Source: Flaccisagitta enflata
Taxonomy: Eukaryota; Chaetognatha; Sagittoidea; Aphragmophora
Reading direction: 5' to 3'
Length of the DNA: 64,000 nucleotides
Assembly (NCBI GenBank): GCA_965153355.1
Contig: OZ231127.1
Location: 92,504,001-92,568,000 of the forward strand
Shown: positions 44,469-54,551 of the stretch, piece after piece
How positions within the stretch are numbered: the first letter of the stretch is position 1
How the letters are laid out: the number at the start of each line of letters is the position of its first letter
The notes under the pieces: model-generated
Databases searched by the model: none
What the model was told of the DNA's origin: nothing
What the model saw: only the letters and a program-made list of their open reading frames with translations
Position numbers and translations under genes: made by a program

Positions 44469-44535
<67 letters not shown>
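44462..44535. repeat. CTGT and CT microsatellite
   Basis: (CTGT)n to about 44495, then (CT)n. It directly abuts the retrotransposon relic. Confidence 0.9.
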
Positions 44536-44537
<2 letters not shown>

Positions 44538-45360
44538 AACGAAGATGATGACCTATGCCGCATGTGTAAACAAAGCCCCGAAACCGTATTCCACATTCTA
44601 GGAGCCTGTGATACTCAAGCAAAACGTGAGTACTTTACACGTCACAATTGGGCACTTTGTATAGAAAAAAAATTTGATTTTCTTCTCGTCCCGCTAAACC
44701 ATTACAGAGTGAAAAAAATCAGGAAAATGACCGTTTTCCTTTTCTCAAAATTTCTTCATCTTCCGTTTTTGTTTTGGCCTTAAAGTTTCCTCAGGTTTCC
44801 CAGAATTCAGCAAAATCCTGTGTAGTCTTGTTACAAAAGAACCAATTGTTAGTTTTAGAAAATCATGATTTTTGTAAAAATGAATTAAAATATCAGAGCA
44901 TAAATTATAAAAGAGCTCGTGAAAAGGCAGATTAACAATTTTTTAAAGAGTAGAAATTTGTAAAAGCTAGTTCAAATAAGATCAGCATATTATTTTATCC
45001 CACTGCAATATACAAATTAGGCTCTCAAAAACAATTTTCTAAAAAACGTAAGATGAACGATTTTTGATAAAAGAAAAATGGTAAGGGTCCTAAAATTGGC
45101 CACTCCATATTAGGTAAAGAGGATGAAAAGAAATAAGCAGTTTTTGCTATGTGAAGCACCCAAACGTCACAATAACATCTGTCAGTACACTCATTTCAGA
45201 GCCCTGCAACACTTCAAGTTCAAAGTGTAAACTGGCAACAACTCGTTCTGGCACAAGCCTATGGACCTGGTGCTCAGAAACAATGTAGAAATCATCTATG
45301 ACCAAATTATTACAACATCAAGACCTGTGCCTGTGGGCGCCGACTGTCCAGACCTTATCG

Positions 45361-47305
45361 AGAAAAAAGTCAATCTTCGACTTTTTGACATATTTGAGAG
45401 AAACAGAGTTTTCATTTTCTTATAGGAAGGTTATGAATCTCCACCAACCTAATGTGGCCTTCAATGAAATTGATAGGGAATTTTAAATTCAATAATTCTC
45501 TTTCACTTGACGCCAAGCAGAATGCTCTACAACAAATATTTTTTGCACTATGATTTTTTAAAGATTTATTTACAAAAAATTCGAATGGAATTTTCTTAGA
45601 TTTTTTATGATTTTGTGTAGGATCAATGAAGGAGTGTATTTATGTTTACTTGAGCATGCAAATACAAAAAAAAAACATGCTTATGAGCACAGCTGCTCAT
45701 CTGTGAGGGCGTTTTTGAGCATTTCAGCTCATTTAGCTCACTTAGCTTAGTCTATTCTTTCTGATTTCAAATAACTATGGCAAAATAAAAAAAGACAGTT
45801 ATTTTCAAAATGATATTGTGAGCTCATTTTTTAAAGCAGGTTCATAATTTTTTAGACTACGGTAGTTTGTTAAATTTGCTACCTGGTAAAAAAATCAGAT
45901 CTTGAAAAAGTTGATTTTTGTGACCATAGCATTGAGTTTTGCAAAATTTGTCAATTGAACCATCGCCGAATAGGTTTCAGTTTAGATCCAACTTTGAAAA
46001 TTTACTTTGAGCTCAATTTTTAGAGCGAGATCAATATTTCTGAGACTGTGATAGCAGGTCAAATTTCTGACACAGAAAAAAAATCAGAATTCAAAAAAGT
46101 GTATTTTTGTACCTTCTACATCAATTTTTGTAAAATCTGTCAAAACTAGATATCAAGACTAGATTTTTTATTAGAAGTCTTTTCACAAAAATTGATGATA
46201 CTGGTGCAAAAATACACTTTTTTGAGTTCCGATTTTTTTGCTGTGTCAAAAACTTGTCATACTATCACCACCTGAAAAAATTGTGAAGTTACTAAAAAAA
46301 ATGAACATTTGAAATCATTTCTAAAAAAATGTTTTTTTTATTTTGACCATCCAACTTTAACCGATTTTACAAGAATTGATGTTGCAACTACAAAAATAAA
46401 CTTTTTTGAGTTCTGATTTTTTCACTGTGTCAGAAATTTGACATGCTATCATCATCTAAAAGATTTTGATCTTGCTCCAAAAATTGAGCTGACAATTGAT
46501 TTTCAAAGTTAGATCTAAACTGAAACTGAAACTAACTCGGTGATTGTTCAATAGACAAATTTTGCAAAAATCAATGCTATGGGCGCAAAAATCAACTTTT
46601 TCAAAATCTGATTTTTTTGCTAGGTACCAAATTTGACAAACTATCATGGTCTAGAAAATTATAAAGCTGCTCCAAAAAAATGAGATCACACTATCATTTT
46701 GAAAATTACTGTCTTTTTTTATTTTGCCATAGTTACAATAAATGAATAAATATTTACATACTTGTTTAAGCAAGCAAATAAAAAAAACATATCAGTGAGC
46801 AGAGCTGCTCATCTGTGAGGGCGTTTTTAAGTATTCTAGCTCATATAGCTCATGTAGCTCATTTAGCTTGCTCTTTTTCTCTGATTTTAAATAGGATAAA
46901 TAGATTAATGTTTTGACTTAAGCATGCAAATACAAGAAAGCATGTCAGTGAGAAAAGCTGGTTGTCAAATTGAAGTATTTTGAATGTTTTAGCTCAGCTA
47001 GCTCATTTGGCTCAGTTCTATTTTTCTCTGATTTTCAGTGAAATCAATATTAGCAATTGCTTTTGATTTGATCTAACAAATAAAAAAATTTTCAATGACT
47101 GAAAATAAAAGCATGGTGAAAAGTAGGGATGTGGTAGCGATTGACCGCTTCTGTTTTGGAGGATGGGATAGCTACTAGTATTTGTACTACAAAATGGAAG
47201 CGGAAGCGGTGGAAGCGGCACTAAAATTGACCGCTTCCACATTCCTAGTGAAAAGTGACCAATGTTTATGTCTTTTTTCCTCACGGCGACAGCCGCCATT
47301 ACTGG
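45361..47305. mobile_element. About 1.9-kb AT-rich insertion containing a foldback
   Basis: It separates retroelement pieces 2 and 3, which would otherwise be adjacent. It has GAGCAGAGCTGCTCAT..GTGAGGGCG units near 45688 and 46797 and a central palindrome. Borders are inferred from the interrupted protein and are accurate only to about 20 bp. Confidence 0.5.
45773..46734. repeat. Foldback, arms of about 400 bp
   Basis: AACTATGGCAAAATAAAAAAAGA at 45773 is inverted at 46712-46734. Inside, AAATCAGATCTTGAAAAAGT, GTTTCAGTTTAGATC and the TGTGTCAGAAATTTGAC segments also pair across a centre near 46200. Confidence 0.75.
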
Positions 47306-47460
47306 TATTATAATCAAGGATGTGGCAAACAAAAAGACCTTTATTATTGATGGCTCCAGTCGTGTGGATACCAACGTGAACAAGAAAGAAATGGAGAAAT
47401 TTTCCAAATTTGGGGGACTGCGGATTGAGTAAGAAAGAATGTGGGGGGTTAAAGAAATTG

Positions 47461-48068
47461 TACTATCTTGGAAATAAATATACGGACACTTGATAAAAAA
47501 GTTCATTTATTGACTAGAAAAGTACATGAACATGTTGAAAAATGCCTAATACTTTGTATGTCCGCCTTGGGCATCGACCACTGCATGCATTCAGTGTGGC
47601 ATTGAATTGTAGAGTGACGCCAAGTAATCTGGAGTGATCTTCTCCCAAACCATTAGCGCAACTCTTTTCAGCCCTTCTTTTGAAGTTGCCCGTATGTCCG
47701 ATTGCGCGTAAACTGAGGCCTTCACCCCTTAAAGCGATAATTGCCCCTTTGGTATCTAGGGAAATGCGTTTTTCCATTGGCATTGTAAAAAAAACCAAAG
47801 TAAAAAAAAAAATCCCGAGGCAACGAGCCCAGATGGCGCCGAGGGGGATGATGAAAATTATCCGCAATTTTTTTCCAAATTCGAAAAGCAAACGTTTTAC
47901 TCTTTCGGCTCTCATTTCTAAACGAATAAAGATACAGCAATGGGTTTGGTCTAGATCGCTAGATCTTTCAAAGACGCGCATTTCTAAAAAAAAATGAATG
48001 TTCTACAATAAAAATTAAGCGCGCTATGACTAAAAACAGCTGTCCGTATATTTATTTCTAAGATAGTA
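47461..48068 (-). mobile_element. Tc1-like transposon, internally deleted, 608 bp
   Basis: Both ends carry a 28-bp terminal inverted repeat (TACTATCTT...ACGGACA, one mismatch) beginning with the duplicated TA. On the minus strand an N-terminal helix-turn-helix piece (KRISLDTKGAIIALRGEG) is followed after a deletion by a C-terminal transposase end (SLYNSMPH, AVVDAQGGHTKY). The DDE core is missing, so it is non-autonomous. It sits inside the decayed retroelement. Confidence 0.88.
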
Positions 48069-48211
48069 CCTATCATCGTTGGGGGGGTTAGGGGCAGTAA
48101 CAAAGAATTTGGTGGACTACCTGGCGAAAATCACCGGTATCCCTGACCTACACATGTGCCAAAAAATTTGCCTTCTTGGATCCCAGCGAATTTTGACGGA
48201 TGTCCTAAAGT

Positions 48212-48478
48212 AGTGGATAACCGATAAAGGACAAAAACAAAAACATCATCATTCTCCCATAGAGTTGAGAGTGACTCGGGATTTCAATCACCACCGATTT
48301 TCAGGGATTTTCCCTTGCCACCACCGTTTTTCGTTTTTTTTCAGTGATTTTTATTCTGCATCTGCTTATGGGGTTGTTCAGATGTATCATGCTGCATAAA
48401 CCATGAGCACAATTAATCATCAGAACTTTATAACTACCAATGTAATGAAACAAGGCCAACACCTATAAGTCGCGTGCG
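48212..48478. other. Non-coding stretch
   Basis: No gene is seen. AAAACAAAAACATCATC and CACCACCGATTTTCAGGGA segments are low-complexity. ATGAAACAAGGCCAACACC..AAGTCGCGTGCGAGAC near 48445-48485 looks like a collapsed hairpin-family copy. Confidence 0.4.
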
Positions 48479-48484
48479 AGACTT

Positions 48485-48720
48485 TTAGACTTAGAATGAC
48501 TTAGAATGACTCAGAATGACTTTCAATGACTTAGAATGACTTAAAATGACCAAAAAGGACTTAAAATGACTAAAAAACCTAATAACCAAAAATGACTTAA
48601 AATGACTTAAAGTGACTTAGAATGACTCAAAATGACTTAGAATGACTCAAAATGACTCAGAATAACTAGTAATGACTTTAAATGATTTAAAATGACTTAA
48701 GAGTTGATGTAATATTATAA
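48485..48720. repeat. AGAATGACTTAA short-period satellite
   Basis: Units of about 10-11 bp (GACTTAGAAT / GACTCAAAAT) lead directly into the GGAC tract of the next hairpin-ended copy, as at 1-521. Confidence 0.85.
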
Positions 48721-48725
48721 AAAAG

Positions 48726-48845
48726 TAAAGTGTGACGGACGGACGGACGGACGGACAGATGGACGGACGGACGGACAGACGGACGGACCGACGGACGGAC
48801 GGACCGACAAAGCGGGTTGTAGAGTCGCGTGCACGCGACTAAAAA
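48726..48845 (+). repeat. GGAC array plus 3' hairpin of the dispersed element
   Basis: A (GGAC)n run of about 75 bp is followed by GCGGGTTGTAGA and the perfect palindrome GTCGCGTGCACGCGAC (48824-48839), then TAAAAA. It is identical at its 3' end to 491-520. Confidence 0.9.
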
Positions 48846-48902
48846 GAAGTGCTAAATCGAATAGTTTTTTTTTCAAATTGAGCAACAGACCTGAATGAAG
48901 AT

Positions 48903-49037
48903 CAACAAGTGATGCGGGGTCACAAATATTGTTGCGGACGGGTGGGCATGGGTATCCAACCCAACTCGTGCTGACAGATGGACCAACAGACCGAGGGAGG
49001 AACAAAGTCTCTTAAAGAGTTGCGTGTCTGCAACTTT
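48903..49037 (+). repeat. Hairpin-ended dispersed element variant
   Basis: GATGCGGGGTCACAAATATTG, GTTGCGGACGGGTGGGCATG, CTCGTGCTGACAGATGGACC and GTCTCTTAAAGAGTTGCG..GCAACTTTTTT follow the module order of 11724-11910 in shortened form. Confidence 0.7.
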
Positions 49038-49314
49038 TTTAAAATGTGCATGTTAAAACTTGTCAATCATTGATTTTTGTCTGAATGTTTACTCATGAAA
49101 AAGTAAACATCTCAGTCTCTTCTTTGAAGTGGATAGGTTAAGTTTTTTGCATTTTTCTATTTCTTGAGTTTGCTATATGACCTTTGTTCCTGGTGCTACC
49201 AAACAGAGGAAAATCCCATATATCCTGTTCTTATACAGTTTTACTGTGAGATGGCATTCTTGATGCCATGGTCAAAAAGATGATTTACACCTTTGAATGA
49301 AAAAAGGTGTTTTC

Positions 49315-49317
<3 letters not shown>

Positions 49318-49382
<65 letters not shown>
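49318..49382. repeat. CT microsatellite
   Basis: About 62 bp of (CT)n. Confidence 0.95.
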
Positions 49383-49383
<1 letters not shown>

Positions 49384-49860
49384 ACTACTTCTGTCTTTCA
49401 TTATTGGAGTTCATCTTTTTTTCTTAACAGAATTGACAGTATTGACACGCTCAATGAATATAAATAGTAAGGGCAAACATAATATCTTGAACTAAAGACT
49501 TTGTTGCTATTTCTCAAGCTAGAAAAAACAAAAACTAGCTGAGTAAAACTGGTATCAGACACTACTTCCTTGTCACCATGGTAACTGTAGAACAAGGGAT
49601 TTAGATAATATCGATTTTTTCCCTGCAAATTTCAATGATTAACATGCGCACTTTCTTGAATATGATAGCAATTTCAGCTTAGTGAAGGGCAGTTGGGGAA
49701 GGGAGATAAAAACGGTGAAAAACCGAAAATCCAAATCACTGAATCAGTGAAAATTGGCATTCACTCCACCGTTTTTTCCGTTGGTGAATCGCCGAATCTC
49801 AAGCCTATTCTCCCATGAGACCAAGCGTGTCTTTGGAGGAATCAAAAGATGAACCCAGAA
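49383..49860. other. Non-coding stretch
   Basis: No supported gene. ATTGGCATTCACTCCACCG..GGTGAATCGCCGAATC contains a short inverted repeat. Confidence 0.4.
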
Positions 49861-49863
49861 CTG

Positions 49864-49925
49864 AAATGCTGACCGACCGACGGACCGACATAGCGGGTTG
49901 TAGAGTCGCGTAACGCGCCTAAAAA
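49864..49925 (+). repeat. Hairpin-ended dispersed element, 3' end
   Basis: A CCGACCGACGGACCG tract, GCGGGTTGTAGAGTCGCG and a shortened hairpin TAACGCGCC. Confidence 0.75.
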
Positions 49926-50034
49926 AGTGCACAAATTAAAGTTCTTGCTGCTTATCAACCGTGGATCTTTTGTCTAAATCGCAGGTTTTCTTGATTTTGA
50001 TGCCAGATGATGTTTGAAGAGTATACATGCGGTA

Positions 50035-50275
50035 GCAAGAAACAAAAAGACAAAAAGTGAAAAAGTGAAAAAGTGAGTTAAAAACTTAGTACTTAGTACT
50101 AAGTAAACTTAGTACTTAGTAAAGTAAGTAAACTTAGTACTTAAAACTTAGTTAACTAAGTAAACTTAGTACTTAAAACTTAGTAAACTAAGTAAACTTA
50201 GTAAACTAAGTAAACTTAGTACTTAGTGAAAAAGTGAAAAAGTGAGTTAAAAACTTAGTACACGGTTTTAAGTAA
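50035..50275. repeat. ACTTAGTA short-period repeat
   Basis: Interleaved AAAGTGAAAAAGTG and (TTAGTAC/TAAACTTAGTACTTAG) units; the latter are themselves palindromic (AAGTACTT, AGTACT). Confidence 0.85.
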
Positions 50276-50360
50276 CGGACAAACAACTCTAGAAGTGGCC
50301 TCGTCCATCCATTAATCCGTCCGTTAGCACGTTTCAAAAAGTGGAAACACAGGTTTACCG
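50276..50360 (-). repeat. Hairpin-ended dispersed element fragment, antisense
   Basis: TTTTAAGTAACGGACAAACAAC, CCTCGTCCATCC, GTCCGTTAGCACG and AAAAGTGGAAACACAG match the antisense 3' half of the copy at 20389. Confidence 0.6.
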
Positions 50361-51000
50361 TAAGATCCGGTCCAGGTTTGGAAGCCGGTCGGACTCAGGG
50401 GGGGCCGGCAACCCCCCAAACATGCCGTAAGAATTAATTTTTTTCTTGTTTCACACCAATTCATGTCCAACTAAGAAGTATCTGCTCTCAAATCAATTCT
50501 TACGGCCTAGGAAGATAGTTAAAATTAATTTTAGCAATATCAAAAATTAAGAAAACCAGATTGCAATGGTAATCGTCACAGACGAGGTTGAGGAAACATT
50601 CTATTGTTGTTAACAAAACGTAGCAAAGGATAAGTCATCAATGTTTCACTTCATGCTCAACTACACTATGACACACAAAAATCGGGTTTCGTTAGTAATC
50701 AAAGATTACAAATCGACCAAAGAATTTCTTGATAGTGACTTTTTCTGACCATAAAAAGATCAAAAATCAAAACTAAGTGGTAGAATTTGTTCCAAAGAAA
50801 ATTGTCGTACCCTAAAAAAGCTCTTTAGACATTATCAGCCTCCTTCCTCCTCAGGGTCGGACTAAGTTTGTAGTCATTAAGGTGGTCAGGGATAACCATA
50901 AGAGTCAAATTTCAAAAAATGATGCCATAGACTCTAGTTTATTGTAAGGTTTAGTGGTGATGTTGCGTTTAAGGGTAGGGGTGCGTTTAGGGGGTGGGGC
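50361..51000. other. Non-coding stretch
   Basis: No ORF, splice pair or clear repeat. It contains a G-rich segment (GACTCAGGGGGGGCCGGCAA near 50393). Confidence 0.4.
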
Positions 51001-51005
51001 CCCTG

Positions 51006-51152
51006 CCCAAAAAGTTTAACCATGCATTTGAATAGAAGCAATAACGCAAAAACTGCCCATAAACGCCAGGAAAGCGAGGTGGTACCGATTGACCATCCGA
51101 CCGACTGACCAACTGACAGACAGCGGGTTATAGAGTCGCTTGCTCGCAGCTA
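51006..51152 (+). repeat. Hairpin-ended dispersed element
   Basis: GCAATAACGCAAAAACTGCC, GGTACCGATTGACCATCCG, CGACTGACCAACTGACAG, GCGGGTTATAGAGTCGCTTG and the degenerate hairpin end. A separate 5' module (GGCCGGATTCACGGCC, GGCGGGTAGGCAGGGGCA) follows at 51188-51240. Confidence 0.7.
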
Positions 51153-51636
51153 AAGAATGAAAGAAATCCTTCAGTGGTCTTTTCTTGGCCGGATTCACGG
51201 CCGATAAGTGCTCACCGGCGGGTAGGCAGGGGCATTATGGGACGGGGCGGCAGCTGTTATGCGGCTGGGCAGCCGCAGAAGCTTTCATGTTCCGAAATCA
51301 TCATTTCAACCGATTTTGCGTCATTCATAAATTCATAATTCTGCGTTTTGATCAGAGCTACCTACCTACAGTTGCAGTTGTATCCTGCTCTAATGGATTT
51401 TTAAGGGCAAATTTGATCTGTTGTAGGTCGAATTCTGTTTTAGCTAATACAGGGAATAAAAAGAAACCTGTTGAAGGGACTATGAATTTGCATTTGTTTG
51501 TGCTTTCAAGTCTGCCAATTTGTCTATGCAAGAGGGGATGTGTAACTGTGTATATATCTGTGTTTGGTGTTGTGTGCTACTTTGTACCGTGCATTACTTT
51601 AATATTGTTGTTCTAGATGTTGAAAACAATACTGGT

Positions 51637-53325
51637 GTAGTAGTAGTAGTAGTATGTATTTCGATTCAAAGGTACAGTACAATCTCAGATTAAATCGTAT
51701 GAAAACTTTGATCGTGGATAGCCTGAAAAAGTTGGTGTGACTTGTTTCCATCAGGGTCCATAAAAAAAACATAAAAAATCATAAAAGAATAAAAACAATG
51801 ATAAAACATTAGACTAAAACGTGTTTGAGCATCAGATTCCGTTAGACAAAGCCAAAACAGAGACCAATAAAAATCAATACTGGGAAAGAAGATACTCTTT
51901 AAGTCGCCCTTTGAAGGCGGACTCCGACTTTACATTCTTTAAGGATGGAGGCAGCTGATTCCAAGCCGTCATTGCTGTGTATGAAAAACTCGTGGTTTTC
52001 GCTGACGCCTGTTTCGAGACAAAGAAGTTGCCAGAAGTGCTACCTCTGGTAGAATACGAGTGGGAATCAATCAGGGATGTAAAAGACTGCGATACATTAG
52101 GGGGGGCGTTCCCTGACCGGATTTTGAATACGTGACATAGTTTGAAGTATTTAACGCGATCGGAAAAAGTGAGCCAACCAAGACTCTTGAACTCCCTTGT
52201 ACCAACGTGATCCATATGATGCATTGAGAAAACAAATCTGACCATTCGTCTCATAATAACATCCATCTTTAGCTGAAAAGACTTGTTTATGACACTGTAC
52301 CATGATGAGGAGCAATAGTCAAGATGAGGTTGAACTAGAGCAGAGCAAAGCGTTTTACGTGTATGAAAATCCATAAGAGAAGAATTTCTAAAAAGAAACG
52401 ACAGTCTGCCTGCACATTTTTTGATAATTTTCCCGGCATGAGACTTGCCATTAAAAATCCCATCCAATAAGACCCCCAAGTACTTAACGCTGTCCGTTCG
52501 TTCAACAATCGATCCCTCACATGTGACGTTTGAAGTCCCAACCTTGCTTAACCTCTTACTTGTCCCAAAAAAGATAAACTCCGTTTTGCCAACATGGAGG
52601 GAAAGTTTGTTGTCCTTCAGCCAACGTTTGCACTCCGATAATTGAAGGCTAAGATGATGCGTAATAAAAGCTGGATCCTTGTGTGAATAGATAAGCGCGG
52701 AGTCATCTGCATACAAAGAAAGGTCACAGTTTAAACAAGTACATAAATCATTTATGTATAAGAGAAAAAGCTGGGGGCCAAGTATAGATCCTTGCGGTAC
52801 GCCACAAGTTACCGCTAAGAACTCCGATATTGATCCATTGATTGACACACATTGTTCCCTACCACACAAATATGACCGAAACCAGGAAACAGAGGTCACA
52901 CCAATAGCTTCTAATTTAGATAGTAATATTTCATGATCAACGGTGTCGAACGCCTTTTGAAGGTCGATCAACACCATTCCCACCAAATTACCTTTTGCAA
53001 TCTCACCATTTATAAAATCTGATAAACCGATCAAACATGTATCCGTGGAATAATTACTGCGGAAACCCGACTGATTTTTAAAAAGAATATTGTTTTTGGC
53101 AAGATGATCCTGTAATTGATTGTGAATGGTGCGCTCTAGGATCTTAGACAACACGTTCAGTACACTGACAGGGCGATAATTTCCTGGGTCAAGACGCGAG
53201 CCTTTCTTGAAAAGAGGGGTTACTTTGGCCTGTTTAAAACCGTGAGGCACCGTCTCTGTGATAATGGACAAATTAATGAGATGGGTAACAGGCTCGACTA
53301 TTGCATCTGCGGCATCTGGTGGCTA
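51637..53325 (-). mobile_element. 5'-truncated CR1/L2-like non-LTR retrotransposon
   Basis: A reverse-transcriptase ORF occupies 53325-51874, followed by about 220 bp of 3' UTR and a TAC/CTA trinucleotide tail (51637-51653 on the plus strand). Upstream of about 53325 the conserved protein stops abruptly, which is the usual 5' truncation of target-primed insertion. Confidence 0.85.
51874..53271 (-). CDS. Reverse transcriptase of the truncated CR1/L2-like element
   Basis: The 465-codon frame has RT motifs in order: KVTPLFKKGSRLDPGNYRPV (1-2), LIDLQKAFDTVDH with the motif A Asp at about 103, CGVPQGSILGP (motif B, about 156-166), LYADDSALIY (motif C, ADD at about 188-190) and the thumb and C-terminal WNQLPPSLKN. 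The same frame continues upstream of the ATG to about 53325 (DAADAIVEPVTHLINLS), so the ATG is internal to the original protein. No endonuclease domain remains. The frame has no stops, so the copy is young but cannot be autonomous. Confidence 0.88.
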   Translation of the reverse strand: MSIITETVPHGFKQAKVTPLFKKGSRLDPGNYRPVSVLNVLSKILERTIHNQLQDHLAKNNILFKNQSGFRSNYSTDTCLIGLSDFINGEIAKGNLVGMVLIDLQKAFDTVDHEILLSKLEAIGVTSVSWFRSYLCGREQCVSINGSISEFLAVTCGVPQGSILGPQLFLLYINDLCTCLNCDLSLYADDSALIYSHKDPAFITHHLSLQLSECKRWLKDNKLSLHVGKTEFIFFGTSKRLSKVGTSNVTCEGSIVERTDSVKYLGVLLDGIFNGKSHAGKIIKKCAGRLSFLFRNSSLMDFHTRKTLCSALVQPHLDYCSSSWYSVINKSFQLKMDVIMRRMVRFVFSMHHMDHVGTREFKSLGWLTFSDRVKYFKLCHVFKIRSGNAPPNVSQSFTSLIDSHSYSTRGSTSGNFFVSKQASAKTTSFSYTAMTAWNQLPPSLKNVKSESAFKGRLKEYLLSQY

Positions 53326-53329
53326 TTCA

Positions 53330-53775
53330 TACTAGTTATTGTTTTGCTATGGCTACAGCAAATCACCTATAACTGAAGAAAGTTAGTTTCCCTTGGGCTT
53401 AATTAGAAGGGTTTTTCACAGCCAAACTTCCTAATAGTAAAGCTGACCTTAATGTCGCCCGGGCGACATGTCACCCAAAATCATTAACTTTTTAGATGGT
53501 CATCTTGGGTGACACTCTGGGCGACATTTTATTTTCCCACTCTGTGCGACATACTGGGCGACATTCTGTTTGACTTTCTTTGCAACCTTTCAGACTCCTT
53601 GTGAAGAAAGAGAGGAAATGGCATTTATAGGAAGTTGACCATGGGTAGCGAGGGAAAGTGAAACTTTTCTGTCCGTTTTCCGTAGTGGATTTATTGGAAT
53701 GATCAAAAGGATGAAAAATGCATCCTCATTCTTTATTTTCATAGCAAAAGAAGATTTTGGATTTGGGAAGAGACT

Positions 53776-53778
<3 letters not shown>
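53330..53778. other. Non-coding stretch with a GGGCGACAT short repeat
   Basis: GGGCGACAT.. / GTGCGACAT / GGGTGACA units repeat at about 53455-53570. No gene is seen. Confidence 0.5.
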
Positions 53779-53857
<79 letters not shown>

Positions 53858-53892
53858 ACACACAGAGAGAGAGACAGAGAGAGAGAGAGAGC
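53779..53892. repeat. GA microsatellite with CACACA interruption
   Basis: About 75 bp of (GA)n, then GACACACACACAGAGAG and more GA. Confidence 0.95.
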
Positions 53893-54551
53893 GGCGAAAG
53901 GAAAGGTCCGAGTAACCCTACTTCAATGATTACGGACTAATTCCGAGTTTCGCCATGCGCGCGAGAAACCCTGACTCTCCACCATTGTAGAAGTGTCATC
54001 GCTTCTTCTGCTGAATTGCATAAGGTCACAAAGGTTGGGTGACATACCTAACTATCTGGTGTACCAAACCAAACCAATTTTTGCCACACCGACTGCCCCT
54101 ATGGTGTCCAAAACAGGGGTAGAAGGGTCTATTTTGGCCTGTCCCGATTTTGTCCCTGCAAACAAAATGCAAGCTTAACCAATCAAAAAATGTCAATGAG
54201 GGTCATCCAATAGCTTGTAAGCAATCACTATCAATCCATTGATATGTGTAGAAAGTTTGAATTCAATATTTCAACTGTAAGATGACAAAAAATGAATTTG
54301 AATTATGGTACTCTTCCCCTTTATTTTTCTGTCATTCTTTACTAAAAAGGAGTTAGGTGGACACTTTTTTTTGTAAGCCAGTAGTAAGGATTTATATTCA
54401 TGAAATATAAAAACGACAAAGGCACAAAACCTCGCAGGTTACCAGGTTAAAAATATTGCAACAATGGCAAGAGATCGCCTGATACAGATCGTCAGTTTAT
54501 GCGCACTTTAAATAATAACAGCATTGTAATCATTGCAATAAATATAAAGCG

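Larger units (their letters stand above)
44535..48211 (+). pseudogene. Decayed RLE-type non-LTR retrotransposon 3' end, split by two insertions
   Basis: Piece 1 (44535-44790) encodes a C-X2-C-X8-H-X4-C zinc knuckle (CRMCKQSPETVFHILGAC) and EYFTRHNWAL. Piece 2 (about 45225-45360) has WHKPMDLVLRNNVEIIYDQI and a Pro-Asp-Leu-Ile motif. Piece 3 (about 47300-47460) has IIIKDVANKKTFIIDGSS, KKEMEKFSKFGGL and ERMW. Piece 4 (48069-48211) has VTKNLVDYLAKITGIPDL and ICLLGSQRIL. In this order they form the C-terminal zinc knuckle and restriction-like endonuclease region typical of R4/Dong- and R2-type elements. Stops and frame changes mark it as dead. Confidence 0.65.
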
